DNA of 63,316 nucleotides from positions 1-63,316 of the forward strand of contig JAGAKZ010000041.1 of NCBI GenBank assembly GCA_017848115.1. The letters run 5' to 3'. Position numbers and translations under genes: made by a program. Positions 35,385-45,229 of this stretch are shown here, one piece after another. The notes under the pieces were generated by a model that did not search any database, had not been told where the DNA came from, and saw nothing but the letters and a program-made list of their open reading frames with translations. Numbering within the stretch: position 1 is the stretch's first letter; every line of letters begins with the position of its first letter. This stretch comes from Oscillospiraceae bacterium (GTDB taxonomy: Bacteria; Bacillota; Clostridia; Oscillospirales; Ruminococcaceae).

Positions 35385-36848
35385 TTATTTATAACTCGGT
35401 TCACAAGTAAGATTTACGCCAAGACGCTTGAACACCTTCTCATCTACTGCCGAAAGAATAACCGACGAATGAACTTCGCAACCTATGAGTTTATCAAGCT
35501 GTTGCATCGCAAGTTCAGCTTTTTCGTCTGTCGCTGCACAAATTGACAGAGCGATAAGTGTTTCGTCTGTATGCAGACAAGGATTTCTGTTTCCGAGATG
35601 GTCGGTTTTCAGGTGCTGGATAGGCTCTATTATGACCGGTGATATGAGATGTATATCATCATCTATACCTGCAAGTGCTTTTAATGCATTAAGCAGAAGT
35701 GCGGAAGATGCACCGAGGAGTTCAGAAGTCTTTCCTGTAACTATTCTTCCGTCACGAAGCTGTATAGCTGCGGCAGGAAGACCGGTAAGAGCTGCTTTCT
35801 GAAGTGCCGGAGCCATAACTGCACGATCGTTTACGGTTATACCGGCTTTTTTCATAAGAATCTTTAATTTTAACACTGTTTCTTCTGATATAAGACCTTT
35901 TCTCTTATCACACAGTGCTGCATAATAACGTCTTAATATTTCCTGACGTGAAGCATCTTTTGCTATCTCATCATCTACTATACAGTTACCTGCCATATTT
36001 ACACCCATGTCTGTAGGTGATTTGTATGGACATTCTCCGAGGATATTTTCGAGCATGGCAGTAACAACAGGGAAAATCTCTACATCTCTGTTGTAGTTTA
36101 CAGTAGTTTCGCCGTAAGCTTCAAGATGGAACGGATCTATCATATTTACATCGTTAAGATCGGCTGTAGCAGCTTCATATGCAAGGTTTACAGGGTGTTT
36201 GAGCGGGAGATTCCATATAGGGAAAGTTTCAAACTTTGCATACCCTGCTTTGTGACCGTGTTTGTTTTCATGATAAAGCTGAGAAAGACATACAGCCATT
36301 TTACCGCTTCCGGGTCCCGGTGCTGTTACAACAACAAGTTCTTTTGTAGTAGCTATGTATTCATTTTTTCCATAGCCTTCATCGCTGACTATTTTTGCGA
36401 CATCCGAAGGATAACCTTCTATAGTATAGTGACGATATACCCTTACGCCAAGTGATTCAAGACGTTTCTGAAATGCAACAGCTGTAGCCTGTCCGTTAAA
36501 TCTTGTAAGAACAACACTGCCCACATACAGACCTATCGTCCTGAAACAGTCGATAAGACGTATCACGTCCATATCATACGTAATGCCGAGATCGCTTCTG
36601 AGTTTATTTTTCTCAATATCTGCGGCGTTGATAGCCATAACTATCTCTACTCTTTCTTTGATCTGCAAGAGCATTTTCAGCTTACTGTCAGGCTGAAATC
36701 CCGGAAGTACTCTTGAAGCGTGAAAATCATCAAACAACTTTCCGCCAAACTCAAGATACAATTTACCTCCGAACTTTTCGATTCTTTCTCTTATGTGTTC
36801 TGACTGCATACGCAGATATTTTTCATTATCAAATCCTATTTGGGACAT
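35385..36848 (-). CDS. DUF1846 family protein
   Basis: A 487-residue cytosolic protein matching the DUF1846 family: start MSQIGFDNEKYLRMQSEHI, FGGKLFDDFHASRVLPGF, VTAPGPGSGKMAVCLSQLYHE (P-loop-like GPGSGKM), FPIWNLPLKHPVNLAYEAATADL, NYNRDVEIFP and the C-terminal VHSSVILSAVDEKVFKRLG. The length is normal for the family. Function is unestablished; structures show a large alpha/beta fold. ATG 36848 follows GAGGTG; the 36866 start would be an extension. Confidence 0.88.
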   Translation of the reverse strand: MSQIGFDNEKYLRMQSEHIRERIEKFGGKLYLEFGGKLFDDFHASRVLPGFQPDSKLKMLLQIKERVEIVMAINAADIEKNKLRSDLGITYDMDVIRLIDCFRTIGLYVGSVVLTRFNGQATAVAFQKRLESLGVRVYRHYTIEGYPSDVAKIVSDEGYGKNEYIATTKELVVVTAPGPGSGKMAVCLSQLYHENKHGHKAGYAKFETFPIWNLPLKHPVNLAYEAATADLNDVNMIDPFHLEAYGETTVNYNRDVEIFPVVTAMLENILGECPYKSPTDMGVNMAGNCIVDDEIAKDASRQEILRRYYAALCDKRKGLISEETVLKLKILMKKAGITVNDRAVMAPALQKAALTGLPAAAIQLRDGRIVTGKTSELLGASSALLLNALKALAGIDDDIHLISPVIIEPIQHLKTDHLGNRNPCLHTDETLIALSICAATDEKAELAMQQLDKLIGCEVHSSVILSAVDEKVFKRLGVNLTCEPSYK

Positions 36849-36872
36849 ATCGACACCTCTTTCCATTAAGAT

Positions 36873-36901
36873 ATTATACTACAAATCCGATATAAATTCA
36901 A
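36873..36901 (-). promoter_or_regulatory. Promoter of the DUF1846 gene
   Basis: Minus strand TTGAAT (36901-36896), 17-base spacer ending GATTTGTAG, TATAAT (36878-36873). The spacer end is identical to the nudC promoter. Confidence 0.82.
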
Positions 36902-37054
36902 TAAAAATATGATACAAAAGGAATTAAGAACTTTGTAATAATATTTGTCTATAACAGTGAATTATAACACAGGCTCAAAATTCATATATTTACTTTTACA
37001 TATTTTTATGTTAAAATATTTTTGTCTATAAATAACTATAAGGAGCAAGGTACA

Positions 37055-37438
37055 ATGGAGAAAAATATTATCACCGCAGGACTTTACAAAGATGCCAAAA
37101 TCGAAAGCGATGATGACGGCGCATTTATAATAGCTGAAATAGATAATGAGAAAAAGAAAATATACCTAAACTCATGCGTAATTAAAAAAATCAAAGTAGC
37201 CAATAATGCACGCGGTGATATGCTGTATATATGCAATGTAAAATGGCTGTCGGGTGACAAATCGGTCATGAATACAACTGAAAAAACATTTGAGCTGATA
37301 AACGCAGGTATACATTGTGGCGGACCTGAACCGCAAATCTATATCGACCCCGAAAAGAAAACGGATATATCTACTGAGGCTGTAATGATTGTTATTGTTG
37401 TGATAATAGTTTTAGCTATACTTGCTGAGATGTTTTAG
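37055..37438 (+). CDS. Tail-anchored small membrane protein, 127 aa
   Basis: Unrecognised. The first 100 residues form a soluble beta-rich domain (YLNSCVIKKIKVANNARGDMLYICNVKW), and the last 20 (VMIVIVVIIVLAILAEMF) are one membrane helix, so the protein is probably tail-anchored facing the cytoplasm. ATG 37055 with AAGGAG at good spacing. Monocistronic by position. Confidence 0.7.
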   Translation: MEKNIITAGLYKDAKIESDDDGAFIIAEIDNEKKKIYLNSCVIKKIKVANNARGDMLYICNVKWLSGDKSVMNTTEKTFELINAGIHCGGPEPQIYIDPEKKTDISTEAVMIVIVVIIVLAILAEMF

Positions 37439-37495
37439 AAAAATATTTTTTACTTGTACGTCAAAATAAATTGTCATTAATTTCAAAATAAAACA

Positions 37496-37560
37496 TTGAC
37501 TTTTTCTTTCGTTTATGTTACACTTATGAAAGAAACGAAAGAATATGAAAGAAGTGAAAG
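37496..37560 (+). promoter_or_regulatory. Promoter with repeated operator ahead of the AlbA-domain gene
   Basis: TTGACT (37496-37501), 17-base spacer, TACACT (37519-37524). CTTTCGTTT (37506-37514) lies in the spacer and its exact inverse AAACGAAAG at 37533-37541; GAAAGAAACGAAAG (37528-37541) is echoed by GAAAGAAGTGAAAG (37547-37560). Three related sites over and just after the promoter suggest repression, probably by the gene's own product, which has DNA-binding domains. Confidence 0.65.
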
Positions 37561-37571
37561 GAAATAATAAT

Positions 37572-38858
37572 ATGTTTTCCGAAAATATGAATACAGAATT
37601 TAAAGAAGTTTATGTAAGCGACATAAAAAAAGAAGTAATTGCATTTGCTAATACAGAAGGCGGAACATTATATATAGGCATATCTGATAATGGAAAAATC
37701 ATTGGTCTTGATAATCCTGATTTTGTAATGCAACAAACTGCCAATGCTCTGAAAGATGGAATAAAGCCTGATGTTATGCCATTTGTTAAAATCACAGATA
37801 TGATACTTGAAGATAAAAAAGTTATTAAAATCGAAATATCTACTGGTACAAACAAACCATACTATCTTTCAGATAAAGGTCTGAAACCATCAGGTGTATT
37901 CGTTCGCAAAGGTTCATCATCTCAGCCTGTAAGTGATGATGCAATTCGTGAGCTTATAATTCAGACAAACGGAAAAACTTATGAAACAGGACGTTCAATG
38001 AATCAGGAACTTTCTTTCGTTTCTTTCACTGAGAAAATGAAAGAAAGAAACCTCGATATTGGTGTTTCTCAATTCAGAACACTTCATCTCATCGGAGAGG
38101 ACGGATTATATACAAATCTTGCACTTTTGCTTTCAGATCAATGCGAACACACTCTGAAACTCGCTGTTTTTCAGGGCACAGATAAGGCAGTATTTCGAGA
38201 CAGAAAAGAATTTTCAGGTTCACTGCTAAAACAGCTTGATGATATTTTCATGACTATTGACATTTATAATAAAACACATTCTTCAATAAACGGACTTTAT
38301 CGTACTGACAATAGAGATTATGATGAGGAATCTTTGAGAGAAGCACTTCTTAATTGCATTGTTCATCGCGATTATTCATTTAGTGGCAGTACTCTTGTTA
38401 ATATATATGATGATCGTATTGAATTTGTTTCACTTGGCGGTCTTGTAAAAGGTCTTACGATGGAAGCTGTTTATATGGGAGTATCCCAGTCAAGAAATAT
38501 GAATCTTGCTGCAATATTTTACAGAATGAAACTTATCGAAAGTTATGGAACAGGAATCGGAAAAATATGTCGTGCTTATAAAAATTTTTCTTCCAAACCG
38601 ATTTTTGAATCTGCTGACGGAGCATTCAGACTTACTCTTCCTAATATGAATGAAACTACTATTTCTTTATTTTCAGATGACAGCACATCGCTTATTATTG
38701 ATTATCTAAAAAGAAATGGATCAATAAGCCGTTTTGAAACCGAAAAGCTGACCGGCTTAAAAACTACTGCTGCACACAATTTACTTAAAGAAATGTGTGA
38801 AAAAAATCAAATAAAAGTCATTGGAAAAGGAAAAACAACAAAATATATTATAAATTAA
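37572..38858 (+). CDS. AlbA_2/Schlafen-type putative transcriptional regulator
   Basis: A 428-residue protein. N-terminal AlbA_2 (Schlafen-like) domain (about 5-120): NTEFKE, EVIAFANTEGGTLYIGISDNG, and FVRKGSSSQPVS. The middle has the conserved ATP-like segment of this family (LREALLNCIVHRDYSFSGS, IYDDRIEFVSLGG, SYGTGIGKI). A C-terminal winged helix (about 365-428, ISRFETEKLTGLKTTAAHNLLKEM) ends it. Such proteins are annotated as ATP-binding transcriptional regulators and often found in defence islands. ATG 37572 has AAAGGA; the 37545 ATG falls inside an operator repeat. Confidence 0.85.
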   Translation: MFSENMNTEFKEVYVSDIKKEVIAFANTEGGTLYIGISDNGKIIGLDNPDFVMQQTANALKDGIKPDVMPFVKITDMILEDKKVIKIEISTGTNKPYYLSDKGLKPSGVFVRKGSSSQPVSDDAIRELIIQTNGKTYETGRSMNQELSFVSFTEKMKERNLDIGVSQFRTLHLIGEDGLYTNLALLLSDQCEHTLKLAVFQGTDKAVFRDRKEFSGSLLKQLDDIFMTIDIYNKTHSSINGLYRTDNRDYDEESLREALLNCIVHRDYSFSGSTLVNIYDDRIEFVSLGGLVKGLTMEAVYMGVSQSRNMNLAAIFYRMKLIESYGTGIGKICRAYKNFSSKPIFESADGAFRLTLPNMNETTISLFSDDSTSLIIDYLKRNGSISRFETEKLTGLKTTAAHNLLKEMCEKNQIKVIGKGKTTKYIIN

Positions 38859-38870
38859 AATGATACGGAT

Positions 38871-38912
38871 AAACCTCAGCTTGAGCGGAAAGCTTTTGCT
38901 GAGGTTTTTTAG
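38871..38912 (+). terminator. Terminator of the AlbA-domain gene
   Basis: AAACCTCAGC/GCTGAGGTTT stem (38871-38880 with 38898-38907) followed by T run, 12 bases after the stop codon. Confidence 0.88.
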
Positions 38913-38924
38913 TTTTATTATATG

Positions 38925-40613
38925 TCAGTCGGAATAAGGTGAAAGTTTAACATAACATAATTTTTCGCAGAAAGATATACCGTACTTTATTATTTTTTGA
39001 TATCTGTCATTACGAAGTTCCTGCTCATAATTTCTATCCTCTATCTGTTGCAAAGCGATATCAGCGTATGTTTCCATTTCGTCCTCTGTCGGAGAAATTT
39101 TAAACTCAAAAATAATACCCGTATTTCTGCCGATACGGCTTTTTATAAACAAATCATATCTTCCGTTTCCTGATTCTCTGTTTGAAACAACCCTGTATCC
39201 TTTGAAACCTGTCAACACACCTGCGAGAAATCCATGATAATAATTTTCTTTTTCATCATAGTAACTTATAGTATCAGCAAGCCAGTTCTGAATGTATTTA
39301 TTAATTTTATCAGCATCTTTTTCAAGAACAGATTTAAAGAAATCATCACGATTTTCTGACTTTATATTTTTATCAAACCAATTTACTATAGAATCCTCAT
39401 AAATTATTTTTATTTCCAGATTTGGAATAACCATTTTATAAAGCTGTCTGTTATTGACTGACTGTCTGTCAATAACTTTAAGATAACCGGTAAAAAGCAA
39501 AAAACTCCAGATACAGTTACTGTTTACATCTATCTCACCATAGGTTACATCTTCATAAATATAACTTTCCACAGGTACACCGTTTATCAGTTCTTCAACG
39601 ACAGCTTTAGTTTCTTCATCTGATTCTTCAATCAATCTCTTAACTATTATATTTGATGAGGTATTAGACCAGTACGGTATCATCGGAGCATTTTTGTCAG
39701 CATTTGCGGTCTTTATATAATTGAGAGCAGACCACGGATTGTATATTTCTGCTCTGCCAAAATTATATCCGTCATACCATTTCTTTATATCCTTCTGCTT
39801 TTCTGAAAGCTGATAATATTCAAGCATTTCATCAATTTCTTTTTGAGTAAAGCCAAAAGCAGTATTAAATTCGGCATTTAAAATGCTACACACCATAAGA
39901 TTATTAAGTCCGGTAAAAATACTTTCCTTCGATACTCTCATACAGCCTGTTAATACGCCAAATTCAAGTGAAGAATTTGTTTTAAGAGCCGATTCAAATA
40001 CAGAACGGACAAGGTTTATCATCTTCTCATAAAATCCACAGGCATAAGCATTTTCAAGCGGTACATCATATTCATCTATAAGAAGGATCACTTTTTTATT
40101 ATATACATCTGCAAGTATTTTTGAAAGAAAACTTACTGAAGTATTGTATTCAGCTTTATCAGCCTTCATTTCAATAAATCTTGACACCTTATCCAGATTT
40201 GTTTTTTCGGTTTTATTTGAATTAAATATCGCTTTCTTATGCCTTAAAAATTCAAATTTTATCAGTTCTTTAAAAACTTCAAACGATTCTTCAAAAGTAG
40301 GTTGTTTCATACTTTTCAAAGAAAGAAAAATAACCGGATATTGTCCCTGATATGCCATATATTCAGGGTATTTTGATATATTCATATTATCAAAAAGATA
40401 TGCGTTACTTTCTTCGGTCTTTTCAAAAAAATACTTGATCATACTAAGATTTAATGTCTTGCCGAATCTTCTCGGACGTGTAAATAAAGTTACATCTGCC
40501 CCGCTGTTAAGTAAATCTTTTATCATCAAAGTTTTGTCCACAAAATAACAGTTTTTATCTATTATCTTTTTGAAATCTTCTATTCCTATCGGTACTTTTT
40601 TTATCTCCTGCAT
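38925..40613 (-). CDS. AAA-ATPase with PD-(D/E)XK nuclease domain (DUF1703 type)
   Basis: A 562-residue protein. N-terminal AAA-ATPase-like domain: VPIGIEDFKKIIDKN, YFVDKTLMI, FTRPRRFGKTLNLSM (Walker A), VILLIDEYDVPLENA (Walker B). The C-terminal DUF1703/PDDEXK_9 domain: ENYYHGFLAGVL, VVSNRESGNGRYDLFI, GIIFEFKI (E-x-K). These proteins expand as families in Ruminococcus, Clostridia and Bacteroidetes; the role is unproven, and nuclease activity is inferred from the D and EXK residues. ATG 40613 after GAGG. A second member is cut by the right edge of the window. Confidence 0.88.
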   Translation of the reverse strand: MQEIKKVPIGIEDFKKIIDKNCYFVDKTLMIKDLLNSGADVTLFTRPRRFGKTLNLSMIKYFFEKTEESNAYLFDNMNISKYPEYMAYQGQYPVIFLSLKSMKQPTFEESFEVFKELIKFEFLRHKKAIFNSNKTEKTNLDKVSRFIEMKADKAEYNTSVSFLSKILADVYNKKVILLIDEYDVPLENAYACGFYEKMINLVRSVFESALKTNSSLEFGVLTGCMRVSKESIFTGLNNLMVCSILNAEFNTAFGFTQKEIDEMLEYYQLSEKQKDIKKWYDGYNFGRAEIYNPWSALNYIKTANADKNAPMIPYWSNTSSNIIVKRLIEESDEETKAVVEELINGVPVESYIYEDVTYGEIDVNSNCIWSFLLFTGYLKVIDRQSVNNRQLYKMVIPNLEIKIIYEDSIVNWFDKNIKSENRDDFFKSVLEKDADKINKYIQNWLADTISYYDEKENYYHGFLAGVLTGFKGYRVVSNRESGNGRYDLFIKSRIGRNTGIIFEFKISPTEDEMETYADIALQQIEDRNYEQELRNDRYQKIIKYGISFCEKLCYVKLSPYSD

Positions 40614-40644
40614 GAGTATCACCTCGCATAAACCATATGTTTAT

Positions 40645-40673
40645 ATTATATCATGCATATAGTTTGAATGCAA
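40645..40673 (-). promoter_or_regulatory. Promoter of the DUF1703-type gene
   Basis: Minus strand TTGCAT (40673-40668), 17-base spacer, TATAAT (40650-40645), 32 bases before the start. Confidence 0.78.
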
Positions 40674-40737
40674 TAATAAGAATTGATAGCAGAAAGGAAA
40701 TGATAACTACCAAAACAATCTCCGCTCTGTTTCTTAT

Positions 40738-43632
40738 CTATATTTTTAAAAACCCTTGTTTAAATGCGTCAGGAAAAACAAAATTTTTCTGTCCTGTTTT
40801 AAACTCAACATAAATATGTTTTCCGTTAAATTTTGCTATAACACCTTCACCAAAAATTTTATGTCTGACGGTTGCACCGATTTTAATTGCGGACAGATCT
40901 ATTTTTAACTCCGGTTCTTTTGGTTTTTCAGAATCTGATTGTTTTATAACAGGTGATTTTACACCGTACTGCACAGTAACGAGTTCTGTCTTTGCCGTCA
41001 AAACAGGTTTTGATGGTTTTGGTGACTTTTTTAAAATTGTTTCTTTGTCGGAAATATCATCAATCTGATTTATTTCCATTGTAGCTTGCTGATTGTAAAA
41101 CAGTTTTTCGTATTCTTCACGCCTGATAACTGTATCCCAGCCACCTACTTCGTCGTCTTCATGCCTGTCAATTCCGGTGTATGTAAGGCTTGCGTCCTCG
41201 TATCTCTTAAATTTAAAAATAGCATCATTCATCAGGCTTGCATTAAAAACACCGATAGAACACAAAAGTTCAAAATCATTTACATTAAGACCTGTTACTT
41301 TTTTGAAAAGTCCCGGTTCAAGCTGGGTTACAACGTCTTTCAGACAGCGTTCACGATAATCTGTCAGATACATAAACACAGGCACTCTTGTAGCAAACTT
41401 GATAAGTTTTTCCTGTATCTGTTTACGCAATGTCTTGTATTCCTTTTCCGCCTCGGAAAGTTCTTTTTTATCTTTCTGGCTAAGTTTATCAATGCCATTT
41501 TTCTTAGCACTTTTTACTGCTTCTGATTTGTTTATAATAGTTTCAATATCAGAATTAAGATTACGGAAACCTTCGATACGCTTTAATGCATCAAGTGCTT
41601 CTTTATTATTCATAAGTCTGTTTAGTGTGTCATTATCAACATTAACAAGCAATGCCGACTCCCAGCGTTTTGCAAGAAGTGTAGCTGAAGTTCCTGCAAG
41701 TGCAATATCAAGAATATCCTGAGCATTTATAACTTTCATGGTAGAACCGTCATATGCAAGCACAGGTAAAAAACTTATAAACTCGGCAACCTTTTTTTCA
41801 GGATTTGTTTCATCAACATTAAGTCGGCATGAATAATCTGATATCTGTCTGAGCGCCCTGTCAAGTGCAAAGTCGAAAACATAACATTCCTGTTTCATTA
41901 TTTCCTTATCGCCTTTTTCATTTTCTATCGTCCATGGGGATTGTACTCTGAAAGCAGCCTGAAAATATGTTTCGGGGCTTTTCAGATTACGAAGCATAAA
42001 TATTCCTGTCCAGGGTTTGATTGTCACACCTGTAGTCAGCTTACCGCACGAAAGTGTGATCGTTTTGGTTTCAAGCGGATTACCCATAGAATTTATGACC
42101 GGACGAACTGCATCAAGTCCTATACCCGCCTTTGTTCCTGCACAGATATTTATTTTATAATCATGATAAAAAGTATTCTGTTTCTGCATTAAAAGATTAT
42201 ACATCGCAAAGCACGATGCCACATTGGGTAAAAACCAGAGAGTATGTGTAAGTACATTGAGAAGTCTTGTATCAGAATAAGGCATAGGTGGACGCTTGTC
42301 CTGACCTAGTTTAAGATCATCAATGCTCGATGGAAGGTATGCTCCTCTTACAAGATCAAGCCATTTCTGTACTTCATTTTCATACACAAATTTTGCTTCT
42401 TCGCCTGTTCCCTTTGCCTGAAAAAATAAATTCAGATCAAATTCGTCAAACTCACCCTGTTGCGCAATATGTCGTATGCTTTCGGGAATTTTATAAGTCA
42501 TCATAACCATTCTCGGCAAGGAAAGATACGGATTTCCCGACCCTACCCAGTTGCTTTTTGCCCTTTGTTCATCAGAATAAGTCCAGTTGTAGATCTGATC
42601 TTCAATAAATTCACCACTGTTTATCGCCCTGAACGGTGTACCTGACAAGAACAGATAATGCGCTGTTGTAATAGGAAGGAAACTCTCATTATAGGCATTT
42701 CCTGCTTCTTCAATCTGATATTTTTCAAGATCAAAGTCAGCTTCTGCTTCTTCATCGGGGTTTTCAAAAAGTTTTCTCGCATTTTCACGCCATGCACCGA
42801 AATGATACTCATCAAAAATAACAATATCCCAGTTGGTAAGATGTATAAACTCATTTTTTGTCTTGATACCGCCATTTTCATTTGTACCAAGCAAATCCTG
42901 AAATGAACCGAAAACAACAACCGGTTTGGATTTATCGGCTTTATTGTAGGCTTTATCAATGTCTATTCTATTGTTATGAGCGTCCTTGTTTGAGATGAAC
43001 TGCCAGCCTTCAAAATTAACATGCGTCAGCAGATCTTCATGCCATGCAGATTCTACAGCCGGTTTGAAAGTAAGTACAAGAATACGCTTAAAGTTCATTT
43101 TTCTGCAAAGCTCGTAAGAAGCAAAGGTTTTACCAAAACGCATTTTTGCATTCCACAAAAATTTCGGTGCTTTATCGGGTTCATCTTTCTTTGCACTTTT
43201 ATAATATTCAATGGTACGATTTACTGCCGAATATTGTTCGGGGCGCATTTTAAAATCAGCTGTTCGTCGTGTATCGGTGATTTCTCCTGTTATGAGTTCA
43301 CGTATAGCAGATCTTACATCGTTTACTGTACAGTTAAACCATTCATTTCTGTCCTCGCCTTCATTAAGCTGACGAAAACCATTTCTTCTGAGAATAGCAT
43401 GAACATCATGGTCGGTAAAACATGAACCATCGGGGCACATAGCTGATTCTTTCATAAGAATAGTATATGGCACACCACTTGTATGCATCTGCTCTTTTAC
43501 ACGCACTTCAACATCACGTTCGGTATAGCCAACTTTAATAAATCCGTTATGGGAAGCTACACCGTTTAGTTTATATGCATAAATTGTAGGAGTTATTTCA
43601 GGACGCTGAACGAAAAAGTCTATATCAGTCAT
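40738..43632 (-). CDS. GIY-YIG (T5orf172-like) nuclease fused to DEAD/DEAH helicase with C-terminal Tudor-like domain
   Basis: A 964-residue protein. Residues 15-105: GIY-YIG/T5orf172-like nuclease (IYAYK, FIKVGYTERDVEVRVKEQ with Arg, NEWF with the late Glu). Residues 128-620: SF2 helicase, Walker A NAKMRFGKTF (161-170), ILVLTFKPAVESAW, DEYH (274-277), SGTPFRA, and motif VI-like FQAAFRVQSPW. Residues about 690-740 form a coiled coil (KLSQKDKKELSEAEKEYKTLRKQ). The last 50 residues (GATVRHKIFGEGVIAKF) match the Tudor-like fold at the UvrD/PcrA C-terminus. Its start overlaps the methylase stop by 8 bases, so it is the probable restriction subunit of an R-M-like system. Confidence 0.85.
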   Translation of the reverse strand: MTDIDFFVQRPEITPTIYAYKLNGVASHNGFIKVGYTERDVEVRVKEQMHTSGVPYTILMKESAMCPDGSCFTDHDVHAILRRNGFRQLNEGEDRNEWFNCTVNDVRSAIRELITGEITDTRRTADFKMRPEQYSAVNRTIEYYKSAKKDEPDKAPKFLWNAKMRFGKTFASYELCRKMNFKRILVLTFKPAVESAWHEDLLTHVNFEGWQFISNKDAHNNRIDIDKAYNKADKSKPVVVFGSFQDLLGTNENGGIKTKNEFIHLTNWDIVIFDEYHFGAWRENARKLFENPDEEAEADFDLEKYQIEEAGNAYNESFLPITTAHYLFLSGTPFRAINSGEFIEDQIYNWTYSDEQRAKSNWVGSGNPYLSLPRMVMMTYKIPESIRHIAQQGEFDEFDLNLFFQAKGTGEEAKFVYENEVQKWLDLVRGAYLPSSIDDLKLGQDKRPPMPYSDTRLLNVLTHTLWFLPNVASCFAMYNLLMQKQNTFYHDYKINICAGTKAGIGLDAVRPVINSMGNPLETKTITLSCGKLTTGVTIKPWTGIFMLRNLKSPETYFQAAFRVQSPWTIENEKGDKEIMKQECYVFDFALDRALRQISDYSCRLNVDETNPEKKVAEFISFLPVLAYDGSTMKVINAQDILDIALAGTSATLLAKRWESALLVNVDNDTLNRLMNNKEALDALKRIEGFRNLNSDIETIINKSEAVKSAKKNGIDKLSQKDKKELSEAEKEYKTLRKQIQEKLIKFATRVPVFMYLTDYRERCLKDVVTQLEPGLFKKVTGLNVNDFELLCSIGVFNASLMNDAIFKFKRYEDASLTYTGIDRHEDDEVGGWDTVIRREEYEKLFYNQQATMEINQIDDISDKETILKKSPKPSKPVLTAKTELVTVQYGVKSPVIKQSDSEKPKEPELKIDLSAIKIGATVRHKIFGEGVIAKFNGKHIYVEFKTGQKNFVFPDAFKQGFLKI

Positions 43633-45229
43633 TGTTGCTACCTCCCAAATCCATTGGTTTTATCATAGATTCAATAAAATTTATTTCTTCTTGTGAAAGA
43701 TTATATTTAGCATATAATTCTTCATCTGTCCATGGTTTGGAGAAATCTTGGATAGGGACAAATTGATATACACCTCTTGGTCCATTTTGTGTTTTCTTTT
43801 TTATACTTACTAAATATCTGAAAAATCTTGTTTGAATATATGTTATAATATTTTTGCACTGTTCTTCTGTAAAATTATGCTTTTTAGGGTCATATCCAAT
43901 AACCAAAAAAGTTTGTGAGCACACACTATTGGGTTCACCATAAAATGGTTTACCTAAAACCTGTTCATCATAACCACTACCACCTGCAGCTGGAATATAA
44001 ACTTTGTGCAAATCCTTAGTAGCTATATTTTTAGGTAACTGAGAACTACTTATCCAGCGAAATGTACGCTCACGATTAATATTAAGATAGTATTTTATTG
44101 AGTATATAGAATCAGATTTATTTTTATAACCTGTCCAATTTGATGTCAAAAGTTTACTATCATCAAAGAAATGCTTTGCACTAACTAACCCTGAAAAGTT
44201 TGTGTCCTGAGAGATAAAATATGCTCCATCAACCTTTTCAATTTTTTCAAGAATAGAATATGCTTGTGGATCTCTAACTACAATTCCTGCATTTTTAGAA
44301 TCAAGATAATCAAATCTTTCAAGTATTTTCTTTTCTTGCGACTGATGAAAAAAGTAATGACATTTTCCATTGTAATCCCTATCCCAAAGAAAATAATTAA
44401 CTCCACCCTTTATCTCTACACCTGGAAAACATTCAGAAGCATTTTCAAAATCGTGTATTATCTTAAATTGATTTGATAATAATACTGCATCAACCCATGC
44501 TTCTGGAATACCTTGTGCAGTTTTAGTCATCCAACGACTTGGCGTAATCATACAAAGATATCGAGGTTTTAGTTTGATTGCCTGTTCGATAAATAAATTA
44601 TATATTGATTTAGCATTGGCACTATTTCCACCTTCAATACCAAATGTCATCTGATACGGCGGATTACCAATTATAACGTCAAACTTCATATTAAAAATCT
44701 CCTCAGGTTTACTGGTATGAATCCATTCATAAGCATAGGTTTCAAGGTCGTCACCACGATTGTAATTTGTTGAAGTAGCACCACAATAAGCACATTTCCC
44801 TTTATCCCATTTATGATTGATACGTTTATAACGAATATTACCATCATCATTATCAAAATGAGTTATTGAAAATTCATGGCTTGCATTTTTACAACAATAA
44901 ACACCACGACGTGAAAGCAGACTTGTCAGTTCGGTAATAGCAATCCCATAAAGCTGTTTATGAAAGATATGATCTATACGCTCCTGTAAATCCGGAATCT
45001 GTTCTTCAAGCCCCTTTATAAGCCTTTTGGCAATTTCACGAAGAAATACACCTGTTTTTGTAGCAGGGTCAAGAAAAGTAGTATCCGGACTCCGGAAAAG
45101 TTCCTGCGGAAGCATATCAAGCATTTTATTTACTACATCAGGCGGAGTAAATACTTCATCATTTGACAGATTTGCAAGGCATGAAAGTACATCAGGGTTG
45201 TATACTTTTTCAAAGAGTTGTTCAGCCAT
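43625..45229 (-). CDS. N6-adenine DNA methyltransferase (Eco57I-like)
   Basis: A 534-residue methylase. Motif I region FTPPDVVNKMLDML and FLDPATKTGVFLREI (52-66); catalytic NPPY at 189-192 (FDVIIGNPPYQMTFG); SIYNLFIEQAIKLKPRYLCMITPSRWM. Cysteines C112, C113, C146 and C149 (CAYCG) could form a zinc knuckle between motifs I and IV. The long C-terminal part probably recognises the target. ATG 45229, 10 bases after AGGAGG, overlaps the end of the upstream methylase-like gene, giving coupling. The C-terminal two thirds are A/T-richer than the neighbours, as in recently acquired specificity regions. Confidence 0.88.
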   Translation of the reverse strand: MAEQLFEKVYNPDVLSCLANLSNDEVFTPPDVVNKMLDMLPQELFRSPDTTFLDPATKTGVFLREIAKRLIKGLEEQIPDLQERIDHIFHKQLYGIAITELTSLLSRRGVYCCKNASHEFSITHFDNDDGNIRYKRINHKWDKGKCAYCGATSTNYNRGDDLETYAYEWIHTSKPEEIFNMKFDVIIGNPPYQMTFGIEGGNSANAKSIYNLFIEQAIKLKPRYLCMITPSRWMTKTAQGIPEAWVDAVLLSNQFKIIHDFENASECFPGVEIKGGVNYFLWDRDYNGKCHYFFHQSQEKKILERFDYLDSKNAGIVVRDPQAYSILEKIEKVDGAYFISQDTNFSGLVSAKHFFDDSKLLTSNWTGYKNKSDSIYSIKYYLNINRERTFRWISSSQLPKNIATKDLHKVYIPAAGGSGYDEQVLGKPFYGEPNSVCSQTFLVIGYDPKKHNFTEEQCKNIITYIQTRFFRYLVSIKKKTQNGPRGVYQFVPIQDFSKPWTDEELYAKYNLSQEEINFIESMIKPMDLGGSNND

